NCBI RefSeq assembly: GCF_027887165.1
Contig: NC_077233.1
Span: 183,767,114 to 183,831,113 of the forward strand
Direction of reading: 5' to 3'
DNA from: Monodelphis domestica
Lineage: Eukaryota; Chordata; Mammalia; Didelphimorphia; Didelphidae
Length of the DNA stretch: 64,000 nt
Part shown: positions 31,277 through 43,420 of the stretch, piece by piece
How the letters are laid out: each line of letters begins with the position of its first letter
Position numbering within the stretch: the stretch's first letter is position 1
Position numbers and translations under genes: made by a program
Notes under the pieces: model-generated
Told to the model about the DNA's origin: nothing
What the model saw: the letters and a program-made list of their open reading frames with translations, nothing else
Database searches by the model: none

Positions 31277-31425
31277 GAAAATATGTGATGATAATGGGAG
31301 TCATTCAGACCTGCAATCCTGAACCTTGTCTTCAAGCTGTGAAGATGACAGACCTTTCTGAAAACCCTATACATGAAAGCATGTGGGAACTAGAAGTAGA
31401 AGATTTGCACAGGAATATTCCCTAG
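31277..31425 (+). CDS. RMI2: RMI2 exon 2 (C-terminal part and stop)
   Basis: The terminal coding exon lies after a 4903-bp intron. The acceptor is a pyrimidine-rich tract ending TGTGCTAG at 31276. Translation continues [13 protein letters not shown], then [12 protein letters not shown], then [18 protein letters not shown] and a TAG stop at 31423-31425. Joined to exon 1 it gives 154 residues. The C-terminus is almost unchanged from human. Human Lys121 and Trp135, the residues known to contact the FANCM MM2 motif, correspond to Lys128 and Trp142 here and are both kept, so docking of the dissolvasome to FANCM is probably conserved. No frame break is seen. The total coding length of 465 bases is close to the family norm. 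Confidence 0.96.
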
Positions 31426-32480
31426 AAATATGTTAATATATAGTTTAAGGGAGCTGGAATTCTGAATGTAGTTTGCTTCTTGCACCTTTTGGATTTCATG
31501 AGCCAAATTGTATGTGCTAGTTTGTGTTTCTTGAAAGTTCCCTAACACACTTGGGGTGAATTGGCCAGTGAATTGGCCGGATAATTGGTTTACAGACACA
31601 GAACTGAGGACGTTTTCATGCTGTGGCATTTCAGCAAATTCAACTCCAGGAGAAGCATCCATTCCCCCTGCTGAAAATGCTGTTGCTGATGGAAAACAGA
31701 TGTTTGCTCTACTTTTTTGTTTTTGTTTTATTTTAAAAGCACACAAAAACCTCACACTGCATTTTCCAAATATTACAAGTGATGGTATTTTTCCATTACT
31801 GCAGCTACCCTGTTTTAGGATGCAGAATTTGAATCCCAGTCATTGGCTATGGTGATTAACGTGTGGTTATGGTCAGGAAAACAGACTGTGTAAAAGGAAT
31901 GACATCATGGCTCCATTTATTCTCCATCAACGACTTCCAGATCCAGTTTGCAAGTCAAATGACATTTTTATAACTGCAGGGCACAAACTGCTGTCTGCAA
32001 AACTCAGCTGTCTTTCCTCTTCAAACACCGCTCAGCCACTGAGGCTCAGCTTTCCCTTAGATAGGGATAATTTCCGCCTTCACTTAGATATTATTGAAAC
32101 ACTCGATGAAAGGAGCTATAAAGAAGAGAGCTAGCATCAGGCTAGATATGGGTATGGATGCAGGACTTAACCGAGCTATCGTTTCTTTATAACTGGAGAA
32201 GAATTCTTGTGAGCAACCAATTCCCTCGGACTTCTTTTTCCATGAAATAGAACCATGTGGTTTTATCTTGTAAATGTGGCGTGGATGTTTGTGTATTCAT
32301 TCTCATACCTCATTTTTTTTCTTTCCTTTTACAAATAATTTTTTTTAACCCGGACCTTTTGTTTTCTAATTACCTAAAATTTCCCCTATATCCAGGCCCC
32401 TCTCTCCTCCCAGATTGCCTGCCATTCCACGCATATATTTTTTCCTTTAGGTTGAAAGCTCTGAATGGATAGGAAGTGGT
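31426..32480 (+). other. RMI2: Probable RMI2 3'UTR
   Basis: Non-repetitive sequence follows directly from the RMI2 stop. The polyadenylation site cannot be fixed by eye. AATAAA occurs at 32840-32845, at 33448-33453 inside a repeat, and twice overlapping at 34304-34313. Open frames on both strands here lack any family resemblance and look like chance. Confidence 0.5.
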
Positions 32481-32499
32481 GTCCCCCCCCCCCATAATA

Positions 32500-32680
32500 T
32501 AAAGGAATGAGGAGAAAAGCCTTTACTTATTAAACTATGTGTCATGCCAAGGGTACAAATAGAAATATTGAGACAATCTCTGACCCCAAAGAGCTCACAT
32601 TCAAATTAGGGAAGACAACATGGAAAAGAGTTTGGATGCAAAGCATGTGGACAGATCCAGAAACCCTGAGAGTTCCCCGT
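32500..32680. repeat. Ancient mammalian repeat fragment (weak)
   Basis: TTATTAAACTATGTGTCATG, CCAAGGGTACAAATAGAAAT and CCCCAAAGAGCTCACATTCA resemble the start of the repeat at 17700. A C9 run lies at 32484. Confidence 0.45.
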
Positions 32681-33383
32681 GGGGTGAATGGCAAGCCCCC
32701 GAGGTCCTTAGGTTATATTATAGAAGTCGATGCAGATGACAATCACGGGGGACATCAGAGGAGGTGGTCAGAAGGACTGCTAGTGGAAAGAATGGAGTTG
32801 TTGGCTTTACTGAAGCCCTTTGGGCCGTGGAGCAACCCCAATAAAGAGGGAAGGCCAGGGGAGAAAGTCCCCCATCCCCATAGAAAGTGGCTGTTTGGGG
32901 TGGCTGCTGGCATGGAGTTGGCCCAGAGAGGGAGGAAGGAGGGAAGGAAAGAGGGGAAGAGTGTGGTTTTAATGATTTTTAAAATTATAATGAACAAATA
33001 TGATACATATTTTAAAGCTTTAGGGTCTTGTGGGTCAGGATCATGAAGAGCAGCATCCTCTTTATGCTTTGTGTTTGGGCTTTTAAGTTTGAAGACCTTT
33101 TTAAGGAAAATATTTGTTTACATCAATCACTTGTCCTTAATCCCACCAGAATCTCTTCATGATGCTGTCTTTGGCACGTTTTCTACAGGACTGTGTTATA
33201 AGTGAGATGGTGTAATGGCAAAGTCTTTCTGGTATTTCCAGGAGTAAGCCCCTTGCAGAAAGTTCTTGTTGGGACCTGCCTTGTGGACCAGGCCCTTCTA
33301 CCGAGAGCAGTCCTTGAACCCAGCCTGTCAGCCGAGTCCTGGCAGGTGCCTGGGAGCAATCCAGCCTGTAACCGATGAAAAAA

Positions 33384-33808
33384 AAACACCTTACCTTCTG
33401 CCTAAGAATTAATACTCTGTGTATAAAAATATATATATATAATATACAATAAAGATATATTTATGTATCACTTATGTAAGTATACAGGTATAAATATGCA
33501 AATAATATAGATTATATAAATATATATATATATATATTTTTTAAACCCTCACCTTCCATCTTAGAATCAATACCATGTATTGGTTCCAAGGCAGAAGAGT
33601 GGTACGGGTTAGGCAATGGGTCTAGGCCTGGCTCTCAATCCACTGAGCCACCTAACTGCCCCCTGTATATTGGTTTTAAGACAGAAGGGCAGTGAGGGTT
33701 AAGAGACATACCCAGGGTCACACACCTAGGAAGTGTCTAAGGTTAAATTTGAACCCAGGACCTCCCATCTCTAGATACAGCTTCAATCCACTCTACCCAG
33801 CTGCCCTC
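33384..33808 (-). repeat. WSINE1-like SINE split by another WSINE
   Basis: Outer antisense copy: tail at 33384-33424 (ACCTTACCTTCTGCCTAAGA), remainder at 33664-33808 (GGTTTTAAGACAGAAGGGCA, CAGGGTCACACACCTAGGAA). The insert is an AT-rich tail plus a shorter SINE. Confidence 0.75.
33425..33663 (-). repeat. WSINE1-like SINE (internally deleted) with expanded AT tail
   Basis: TTTTTAAACCCTCACCTTCC to CACCTAACTGCCCCC. It jumps from GGCAATGGG straight to TCTAGGCCTGG, so about 75 central bases are missing. The tail has expanded to about 110 bases of TA-rich repeat. Candidate TSD CTGTGTAT/CTGTATAT. Confidence 0.7.
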
Positions 33809-33829
33809 AGCCTAGAAGATTTTGTTAGG

Positions 33830-36800
33830 CAGATGTAGCCCATTTGGACTAATTCATTCCTATTTCATTCATATAAATAATTTCTTCACCTATTCACGGC
33901 ATTCACTTAAAAGAACATTAATTGATCTAACGCCTGATCGTGCAGGTGGGGCTGGAAGAAAGCAGAGCTTTGTCTCTGTATGTGTGATCGTTCAGATTTC
34001 AGTGTTGGAAGAGTGAAGCCTCAGCATAAATTGAACTATTGTGGTTTTCTGTGTATTAATAACTCTCACTGTTTTTGACTGGTGCTTCCTCCTATTGCAA
34101 TAGTCAAATGATAATACAATTCCGGTATTTTGGTTTCAGAGTACCAAATCAGAGTCGGTGTGGCATTCATTTGCCAGGCAATGGTGAGCTTTTGTGCTAA
34201 GGCAGAAAAAGCTTCCCTTTTAAAATTAGCTCTCCTCTAAGAACTGAGAATGTGGAACCGAAGCCTTGACTTCACTTTCCTTGGAACTCTTTTGCATAAG
34301 AAAAATAAATAAAACCCTAATATAGATTTCTGAAAGGCTGACTTTGGATCACTGAGTTCCTGACTTCATTCTGCTGCAGTTTTATAAGCTGAGGTCTGAC
34401 CACAAAATGCTTATGTATCTGGTAAAGTAGGAGGAGGAGGGGGGAAGAAATGACTCCATATATTAGTATTTTTAGGGCAAGTATACTGTATTTGCAATGC
34501 AGATGTCTTTTCCAACTTCCTCCCCTTTTCCTCCTTAAGTCATAGGCGAGCCGTCCAGGAAAGGCAAACACAGAATTAAGTGTTTCAGATATTGGCTACA
34601 CGGCTCTGAGATTTATCAGGCCACCAAATGTGTGAGGGCAAGTTATTGCTAAACCTCTAGGCGGTGATCCAAATGCAGGAAACAGATGTTTATTTGTAGG
34701 AATATGGAAAAAAAGACCACACTTGCAGCCATAGATCACTAGTCTACATTTTGGAGCAGGACTGTAGAGTCTCTGCTTAGACTAGGACACGTTAGTTAGA
34801 AATACAAGTTAGCTGGAAATGGGTAACTCAAGGACTTTTCTTAAGTGGTCTGAAAAGAACTTTAAAGCCCACTATCTCATTCTGTGATTTCATCAATCAT
34901 CCTTGCAGATGGCTCCTTGATACTGTAGCCGAGAGGTTGGAGTGATGGAATAAAATCATTACTGTAGCTAATTTTCTGAGGATGAGCCTCTCTGAACTGA
35001 GCTTAGTTGCCAGACAATCTCATCAGCTCCTTTGAAAACCAAATAAATGTAACTAATAACAAACTTTTCCATCGGTGGACATCTAGGGTACTCACTGAGC
35101 CTGGTGGTCCTAAGCGTGCTTGCTGACCTGATTTTTAAGAGTTTGGGATTACAATTCCTGAAATTTGGGGGGGGAGAGGCCTTTTAAAAGGGGAAAGGGG
35201 AAAAAAAGAATGAATGTGTTTGGAGAAGGATCTGGAATGGCTTGGCTTTTTGAGAAGACTCATGTTTTGGATTTGGCCTGTGAAAATTATTCAAACTTTT
35301 TGTTTTAAGTTGCTAATGTAGGGGAAGGGAGAGGAATGTATTTGAAAATGAAGATAATTTTTTTTAAACTAAGATATTGATTAAAAATTTTTTTTAATTT
35401 GAAAAAATGTTAATGCTTTTTTTTTTCTTTAAATGAGTGATGTTTAGTTTTTCTGTGATTGTGCAATTATTTTGGTTTTGAAAGGGTGTTTAGAGTCCGT
35501 AGGGCTTTCCTGTGGATTAGTGGTTTGAGCATTTAATCTTCAGTTGGCCTGTATAGGAAAACTCATGGTTTTATTAAGTTAGATGTTCATGCCACCTGCT
35601 GGTCAGTCTTTGGTATGTAGCCTTTAGTCATGTTTAATACATAATGGAAATCCATAAAACTAAATTAAAAGAGCAACAGAAAAGGCCTCTAATAAAATGT
35701 ATGTGAATAGTTATAGAATTCTTCTACCTAGTTACTCTTGGTCCAAACTAGTTTGCTATTATAAATAAACAGGGATTGGGTTGGGGGCAGAACCAAGTGT
35801 AAGAGATCTCTCCCTTTGCTAATTATTTCGAGGTTCCTTCATGAAATAGAAACAAGGATGATTGTGAAATGTAAGAAAGAAATGAAGATATCAAGAAGAA
35901 GAAACAACTTGGCGGATCCTCTGACCTAGTTTTCAGTTTTTTAGGTTTTAAACCAACTACCACAGCAAAATCAAATAACTTTATGAGTGAAGATGAACAA
36001 ATATTTTTACAAGTGTTTTGAAGCATATGGTACCTAATTGACTATGAGACTAGGAATTGAGAAAAGTTCACCTCATCATGAAATAACTATTAAATACTCT
36101 ACATTTTATGCTGTGAGCAAAATTTGTCTTCTCTTATGCCAAGTCCTTTTCTATAGAGGCTACAACTTGAATTATACTCGCCTATTGGGAAATTTTCTTA
36201 AGTTTGAGATAGTAATTGCAGCCTTAAATGGTTTTGCTAGGCAGAGGTAGCATATCCAGTAAGATTTTGAATTAAGTAATTGTGCTTTTCCCTTATATGG
36301 GAAGATGATGTCCAAGCAAAATTGGTATGTTGGAATTTATCTTCCTCAGCCACAGGTGTGCATCCCTCCTCCAATGCCCAGTGTGCCCTTACACAGCCTT
36401 TGAATTCTCTAACCATCTGGGCTTCCCAGCTTCATCTCTGTTCTCTGCCTTCCCTTAGAGCAATTCAGGTTACTACTGGATTGATTCCTTTCCCAGGAAT
36501 CTCTTAGTGGAAGCTAGTTCAGATCAGATCAACTAATCCCTTATAATAGGAATAATGGTTCAATGGTTTATTACCCCGGGGTGACATTTGCATTTTAACT
36601 TGTCCAATTGCTCCAAGAGAATGACTAATGGTGGTAATTTTATGTGTATTGGTTGGCTAAAGGTGGGGAAAATTGGGGATGTATTATTTCTCCAGTGGTT
36701 GAAATGGGGTCAGTATTGCTTTAACTTAGTCCACCATGGCATATCGCTGGTAGGCTGTCACTGTGAAAACAGAACAGTGGAAACTGGCCCCCAAATCTTG

Positions 36801-37700
36801 GCTTCATCCCCAACTAGCCTAATTAGGTTTGTTGGACTTTGACTGCAAAGGTAAGTGTCGATGGGCAAATAAAATCTTGGGAAAACATTTTCAGCATCTA
36901 ACTAAAATGTAACTTAATTTGTTACGTATGTTTGTGCCTAAAGTAGAGTGACTACTTGCTTTGTGTTCCTAATTTCAAGTACTTTATCTTATTCACTCTG
37001 AGTCCAACAGAGTAGACTTGGAAAGTATTTTTTGGTGTTGGCTCACTCTCTGGAGAGTTATCGGCATCTTGACTGTATCATGGTTAAAGGCTTTCAGTAC
37101 CAAATTTGCTTGAAAATCTTGTGAAATTATTTATGGGGAAAGAAGGAATAAAGAAAGTTGGGTAATGTGAAGCAATTGGCCAGTTTTGCAAAAGTCTCCA
37201 AATGGGCTAACCAAAGGGGAGAAAACCCCAAAACTCTGCTGCTTCCCTGCTGAATTTAAAATCTCTTTTGTAAATGCCTGGTTAGAGTGTTTCTAAAGGA
37301 TTCATTAGGTCAACCTCAGCTTTCCAGGGTGGTCACTGGAGAAGAGCAAAAGAACCCAGTCTGTTTTTGTATGACCACAACTGGATCATGTAGGTTCTTC
37401 TGCCAGACACTTCCCTTAGTCTTGGATCTGAGGTGGAGGTAAGCCAGGGCCCCTTCCTACTTGCTGGCTATTTTAGCACTATCAAAAAGGCATTAGCTCT
37501 CCTAAATACCATTCGTGGAATCCGAGGTGCTAAAATGCCCAAGTACAGTTGTCGCTTGTGAGATGTTGCTCAAGCAGAATATGGGACTGCTTTGACCTCA
37601 GGACACTAATTTTTGCCATGAGCTATGGAAGGCAGGGCATTGGACCAGAAGAACCCAAACCAGTGTACAAATGGTAACCAAACTGTATTCTACCTTTCAA
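33830..37700. other. Repeat-poor non-coding block
   Basis: About 3.9 kb with no recognisable SINE, LINE, LTR or DNA transposon, in a window where such gaps rarely exceed 700 bases. Open frames are short and unlike any family. It could hold constrained regulatory DNA or a long RMI2 3'UTR or lncRNA. See findings. Confidence 0.55.
34304..34313 (+). terminator. Candidate distal poly(A) signal (overlapping AATAAA pair)
   Basis: Two overlapping AATAAA hexamers lie in non-repetitive DNA 2.9 kb after the RMI2 stop. They could end a long RMI2 transcript. The closer AATAAA at 32840 is the alternative. Confidence 0.25.
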
Positions 37701-37744
37701 ATCATAGTGATAACTACATTATACTGTTAGCATAGTATATATGT

Positions 37745-37965
37745 GTATTTGGAGTGGGGAAGACCTAGTTTGGAATTCTGATCCAAATACATACCAGAGG
37801 ATGACCTGGGACAGTATACTTAACCCTTTGAGCCTCATTTCTTCTGTCAATTCCATCTGTAAAATGGATCAGAATTCACTAGGTTTTTGAGGATAAAATG
37901 AGATGATGTATAAAAGGCACTTTGAAACCCTTAAGGTGCTATATAAATTATCAGCTTATTAATAA
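37745..37965 (+). repeat. MIR
   Basis: GACCTGGGACAGTATACTTA, ACCCTTTGAGCCTCATTTCT, CATCTGTAAAATGGATCAGA and GAGGATAAAATGAGATGATG. Confidence 0.75.
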
Positions 37966-38394
37966 TAACAATTTCTATTCCATAGGCTGCCATACCTAAA
38001 GAAATCATCAACAAGTGGCCAGACTACTGGTGATTGTTGAGTCTTTCCATACTTAGCTATGTTGGTCTTGGGATCATAGACTCAATCTGTGGCTAGGATA
38101 TAACTCAAAAGCCTTTCCAGGATAGTAAAATCTTTAAGAATTTATGTTCCACTGGCACAAAATTTTGAGAATCCAGGGTTATTTTCATCAGAATAGGACT
38201 TTATAGGTCTGGGATTTTCTAGTGGTAGCCTTGAGATATCAGGATATAATCTCTGACACTTAAGGTAGACCCACCTCTATTCATCATGGGAGGACATTGA
38301 ACATGAGTCCCAATTATCACCGAGATCAGGTGGGTATGAAGGGTTTGTAATCTATTTAGTTGTAGGGATCATCTGAATCTCTGAGATCACTCCT

Positions 38395-38490
38395 TAAGGG
38401 CTTACTATGTACCAGGCACTATACTAAGTGCTAGGCATACAAAATAAAAACAAAAATAATTCCTACCCTCAAGGAGTTTACATCCTTTTT
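38395..38490. repeat. Ancient mammalian repeat fragment
   Basis: GGGCTTACTATGTACCAGGC, ACTATACTAAGTGCTAGGCA and CCTACCCTCAAGGAGTTTAC. Confidence 0.55.
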
Positions 38491-38530
38491 ATTTTTAAGG
38501 CCTAATCCCTACCCCTCTCCCACAAAACTT

Positions 38531-38728
38531 GAGGGGGTTGGGAGGTAGCCCAGTGGTTTGAGAGCCAGGCCAAGAGACTGGGAGGTTCTGAGTTCAAATC
38601 TAGATGCAGATATTTCCTAGCTGTGTGGCCCTGGGTACGCCATTTAATCCCCATTGCCTAACCCTTATTGCTCTTCTGCCTTGGAACCAATACACAGTAT
38701 GGATCCTAAGATGGAAAGTTAAGGGGGT
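38531..38728 (+). repeat. WSINE1-like SINE
   Basis: GGGGGTTGGGAGGTAGCCCA to ATCCTAAGATGGAAAGTTAA. Sense, full length. Confidence 0.88.
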
Positions 38729-38884
38729 TTTTTATTGTTGTTTTTTAAAGCTTAAACATGAATTTTTAAAAAGAGCATTTCCATTATAGGGCAGAACACA
38801 AACTATTATTTTATATGAAATCATGGATTTCCATTTTATATAACTTTTTTTAAAGCATATGATACATTCCACTCATTGTTTTCA

Positions 38885-39685
38885 ACTATGAGGATCTTGC
38901 ATCCTGATGGGGAGATAACATACATAAATCAGGACTTCAATATACCAAGTGGATAGAATGTAACCTCAGAGGAGAAGACTCTAGCATCTGTGAGGGAAGG
39001 GGCCCAGGAAAGGTCTCCTGCCAGAGAGGGTATTTGAGCCAGGGAATCTAAGAGGGAGAACATTCCAGAGATGGAGGATAGCCAGTGTGGATGCTCAGAG
39101 TAGGGAGAGAGAATGTGAGTGAGGAACAACAAGGAGGCAGATGTGGCTGGACTGTAGAAGATGTGACAAGGAGTAATGTGTAGGACAACTGGAAAGAGGA
39201 AGAAACTAGGCAATAAAAGGTTTAGATGCCCCCAAAGAGGACTCTACATTTGATCATAGAAGTAACAGGGAGGGGGGCAGCTAGGTGGCTCAGTGGATTG
39301 AGAACCAGGCTTAGAGACTGGAGGTCCTGTGTTCTTCCTAGCTGTGGGTCTTTGGCTAAGTCATTTGACCCCTATGGCCTAGCCTTTACTGCTCTTCTGC
39401 CTTGTAACCAATACACAGCACTGATTCTAAAAAGGAAGGTAAGAGGTTTTTTTGTTTGTTTTTTAAAGAAGAAGTAATTTTGTGAGCCAATGGAATTTAC
39501 TGAGTGTTGATGGAAAGTGGCATGGTCAGACTTAGCTTTAAGAAATTTACTTTGGATTGAAATAGGAAGAGCCATATTAAAGAGCTCAATTATAAGGTGA
39601 TTGCAATAGTCCAGGTGAAAGATGATGGCTTAAACTAGGGTGGTGAGAGAGGAACAAAGGGGGACAGATAGGAGTTATAAGATCC
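38885..39685. repeat. Ancient mammalian repeat (unresolved family), split by a WSINE
   Basis: GGGAGAACATTCCAGAGATG, GAGGATAGCCAGTGTGGATG, ATTTGATCATAGAAGTAACA, then after the SINE GGAATTTACTGAGTG, GGCATGGTCAGACTTAG and TTGCAATAGTCCAGG. It follows the known order of this long repeat. Confidence 0.6.
39271..39457 (+). repeat. WSINE1-like SINE
   Basis: GGGGGGCAGCTAGGTGGCTC to GATTCTAAAAAGGAAGGTAA, with AGAAGTAA repeated on both sides (39258 and 39470). Confidence 0.9.
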
Positions 39686-39689
39686 ATCT

Positions 39690-40440
39690 GCATATGTATT
39701 CCATAACTGGTTTAAAAAATTTTTTTAGAAAAAGATTCAGTAAATTATTACCCCTCATTTTGTTTTCTTCACTGAATTTCCATACTAAGAAAAGATATAC
39801 AACAGAGAGTTAGCTTCCTTGGTAAGAGATCCTGATGGGTACTGATCATATCATTTTTCCTGAGAAGGAATCTGAAGGGGAAATATCACCCTGAAATCCC
39901 TGCAGTTTGTCCGTCTCTTTGTATTTGCTTCAAGTCTAGCAGAAACAATATCCCCAGTGGGAAAATGAGGATCCAGTAGATGTGGGTTGTGAGACAGTAT
40001 CCTGAGAAGTGATAAAACAATTAGAATAGCATGGTTTGGGGGTTTGGGGTTTCCTCTCATTGTTTCCACTTCCTTTCTGTAACCCAAAACCAGCTTCACA
40101 GGAAAAGACCTTTCAGATCCTCAGTTGGTGAATGGAATGGCACATGCTTAAATTGCCAATATCCTGGTTAAGTTTAGCAACATTTACTGGAGCCTAGTTA
40201 CTAATGAGGCTAAGGTGCCAAGTTTGAATTATGAATGTTCTACAGAGTGGGGGAAAGAACCCCATTTTTAAGTCCTGAGCTTAGACAGCTATGTTAGGGA
40301 AATATGTGATTGGTATAAAAGGGAATTCTTTCTTCTCTCTGAGTTTACACTTGTGAAAGGGAATCCTTTATTACTTTTATCTATTTTGAGTTAACACTTC
40401 GGTTAACAATAACTTAAGTACCCCTACTTAGTACCTCACC
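39690..40440. other. Non-genic stretch
   Basis: Nothing recognised beyond A/T-rich single-copy sequence. Confidence 0.35.
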
Positions 40441-40444
40441 AGAT

Positions 40445-41195
40445 TGTGAAGACAGAATTAACTCTCTTTTGTCTACTTTTAAATTGAATCAACAAAATAT
40501 TGAACACCCTACTTAGTATTAGGTGAGAAGCTAGCAAGGTACTTAGAGAATTTGCACCCTTAGAAATTCAATCTATCAGGAAACTGTGAAACTTTTTGAT
40601 TCAATCAGTAAGGAATCTGTGAACTCTTTTTGATGAGTATTCACCTCTCCAGAAAGTGAGAAGTAATTCCCCAAAACACTGACCTCAGGGCAGTTCTGGA
40701 CAGTTTGGAAGCTGTGATTGGCCCTTGTGAAAAGGGGAAGGGACAAGAAGCCAATATAAAAGGCCCTGAATTTCTGAGGCTAGGGAAGTCAACTCTAAGA
40801 AGGAGGTCAGCTTCAAAAGAAGGGGGGCTCAAGGAAGAAAGTCAGCCTCAGGAGCCAATTTCAGCTTGAGTCATCATCTTGACCTGCCTCTTGGAAGGAA
40901 CTTGGGTGAGTGGATAGCTGGCTTTCCCTTCTTGTCTTCTGGAGAGAGTTTAATTCCAGTTGAAGGTCAACAAGTCCTGGTTGAGTTAAGCACCAGAGCA
41001 ATGTTTAGTTGGATAGGCTAAATATCTTCTCTATCTTTTGTATTTCTCTACTTTCACTCTTTCCACCTCTTTTGTAAATAAAAACTATTTAAAAGTCATT
41101 TCAACTTTGAGCAATAATACTTTAGAGTGTCAACCACCATCATTATTTATAATTTTCATATATTTTAGTCAAACCATTAATATTTAACCCTTACA
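40445..41195 (+). mobile_element. Solo LTR, TGTGAAGA/CTTACA family, sense
   Basis: 751 bp from TGTGAAGACAGAATTAACTC to AACCCTTACA, with CCCTACTTAGTATTAGGTGA, a TATAAAAGGCCC promoter box near 40756 and GTAAATAAAAACTATT as poly(A) region. It closely parallels 45565-46343. The flanks do not match. Fossil. Confidence 0.7.
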
Positions 41196-41199
41196 CTGG

Positions 41200-41940
41200 T
41201 CACATCTGGTAACTGAACAATTGGGACTGATTATTGTTAAATTCATCTCCCATTGAACTAATAAAAGCCTGTGTCTTGTCTTTGGTAACTCTGTGTTGTT
41301 GTCTTTATGCACAAAGGGCCAGCAATAGGATTCTTTAGGGCTCAGTGTTGATATGTGGATCAACCTCAACATTGGAATAATGAGCATATTAGTCATTGCT
41401 ATAAATCATTCATTTGAATGTTAATCTGTCACTATCAGCTTGGGGTTATTCATTTGTAAAATGTGAGTTCCAAATGTCTTCAAAAGGTGAATTTAAGCCC
41501 ATTGCCTTTGTTTCCCTGTCCCCCAACAATTCCACATGCTCCAGTAATTCACTACAGAACCTGGTTTGACTGTAGCTGTTTATTTAATTGCCAAAACCCT
41601 AGGATCCGCTCAAAAGGAATTTGCCCCCATGCGATTGGTAACCTTCTCTTGAGATCTTGTAAGTATATGGCCTATGGAGGTCAGAGAGAAGGACAAACCT
41701 TGTACTGGCCCTCCATCCATTCCTAGCACAGAGTGGTACTTGGGAGAATGTAGCTGAAGAAGGGGACAGCTTTGGGAAGATAGAGAATTAGGATGAGTTT
41801 CCAGTTTATCCTCATTCAGGTGTTCTACCTTTATTACTTAGTTTCTGTTTCCCCTTTTAGAAAGAACTGGACTTAAAATCCAAATAGAATTTTATTTAAA
41901 TTTCTAAAGTATATAGTCCTAAAAGAATGTTTATGTTTGG
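41200..41940. other. Non-genic stretch
   Basis: Nothing recognised. The AAAAGCCTGTGTCTTG area near 41265 is LTR-like at best. Confidence 0.3.
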
Positions 41941-41944
41941 GAGT

Positions 41945-42275
41945 TCAATTCAACAAGTATTAAGTGCCTACTATGTAAGGTACTGCCCCTCTTAATTTGA
42001 CTGGCCTCCTTTCTTCTCAGGTCAGATATTTCCTTGGGCAGAGGGTCTTTTTTAGTCGCCCATCTATTCTATATTTTGTATTTATTTACAAGTTGGCTTA
42101 CATTTGAATGTAAACTCCCTGAGAGGAGAGGAGAGAATTTTTTTTCCTTCTTCTCTCCCTCCCTCCTCTCCTTGTCTGTCTGACTGTCTCTTTCTTTCTT
42201 CATTTCTTTTTCTCCTTCCTTCCTTCCTATTCATAGTGCCTGGCACAACATAAACACCTAAATGCTTATTGGCTG
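41945..42275 (+). repeat. MIR/L2 tail pieces with a pyrimidine-rich insert
   Basis: CAACAAGTATTAAGTGCCTA, then GAATGTAAACTCCCTGAGAG and CATAGTGCCTGGCACAACAT, an L2-type end interrupted by an expanded TC-rich tract at 42145-42230. Confidence 0.55.
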
Positions 42276-42279
42276 ACTA

Positions 42280-43420
42280 AATAGGAATATAAAGACAAAA
42301 GTGAGTCTCTACTTTCAAGTAACTGATGCCCTATTGAAGACCATATAACATATCCAGGAATACAAATACAAAGTAATTTCAAGGGGAAGAGAATGTTAAT
42401 CACTGTAGGGATTAGGAAAAAAAAAACAATTTTGTTAGGTTGGCAGATAAACTGTTCTATGAAGGAAGTTTTGGGATGGAGGATGTTCTGGACTCCAAGG
42501 TTATATACCTAGATGACTAGAAAGATGACAGTATCATTAACAGAAATAAAGTCTGGAATGAGAAGGGCTTTAGAGGGGAAATATATTGTGTTCCATTTTG
42601 GATATTTTGAGTTTGAATTGCCTATGGTTGCATCAGGTGCAACAAGCAGTTGGTAATATGGAACCAGTGTTCTCAGGAGAGAAATTAGGGCTGAATAGAT
42701 GAATTTAGGAGTCATTTTCATAAAGATATTAAATCCATGGGAACTGATAAGATTGCCAAAGGAGAGAGTGTGGAGAGAGGAGACTTCAGAATAGTCCTTT
42801 GGGACAAATCCATGCTTAATGAATGGGAGGAGGGGAATAATTTAACAAAGAAACCTGAGAAAGAAAGATCAAACTGGAGGCCTAAGGAGAGAGGAAGTTT
42901 GGAATAGCTGCTGAAATGGTGCTTGTTTGATTTGAACTATGCTTGCATGGCCATGAAGGGCAGAAAGGAAGAACCCTCCATTTTCTACTGGTAATCTCAT
43001 CATAGGAGCCAAGGGAGAAAAGACTATTTAGATGAGATTGCTGACAGCATCAAAAGCCAAAGAGAGATTAAGATGGAGGCCACCAGATTTAGCATTGGAG
43101 ATTGTCAGCAGTCTTGGAAAGAGCAGTTTCAATCAAGTGATGGGACAGGAAATAGATTAGAAAGGTTTGAGAAATGAATAGGAGGTGAGGAAATATAGGC
43201 AGGGGGTGTGAACAACCTTGAAGTTTCCAGAAGGAAAAAGCGGATTTAGGATAATAGTTTGAGGGAAGGGCAGGATAAAATGAAAGGGTTTTTGTGTTTG
43301 TTTTTTAAGGATGGGGGGGGGGAACTGAGCATGTTTATAGATGGTGGGCAAGAGTAGAAAAGAAGTCAAGAGAGAATGAGAGAACAGGAAACAATTGTAT
43401 AAGAGCACTTAGTCTTCACA
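42280..43420. repeat. Ancient mammalian repeat, long copy
   Basis: Over 1 kb of continuous similarity to the unresolved ancient repeat, from TACTTTCAAGTAACTGATGC through GATATTTTGAGTTTGAATTG, ATCCATGGGAACTGATAAGA, CATCAAAAGCCAAAGAGAGA and AGAGCAGTTTCAATCAAGTG to ACAACCTTGAAGTTTCC. The longest copy in the window. Confidence 0.6.

Noticed and set aside
31390-31855. Overlapping frames on both strands around the RMI2 stop and 3'UTR
   Set aside because: No family similarity. The region is best explained as the 3'UTR.
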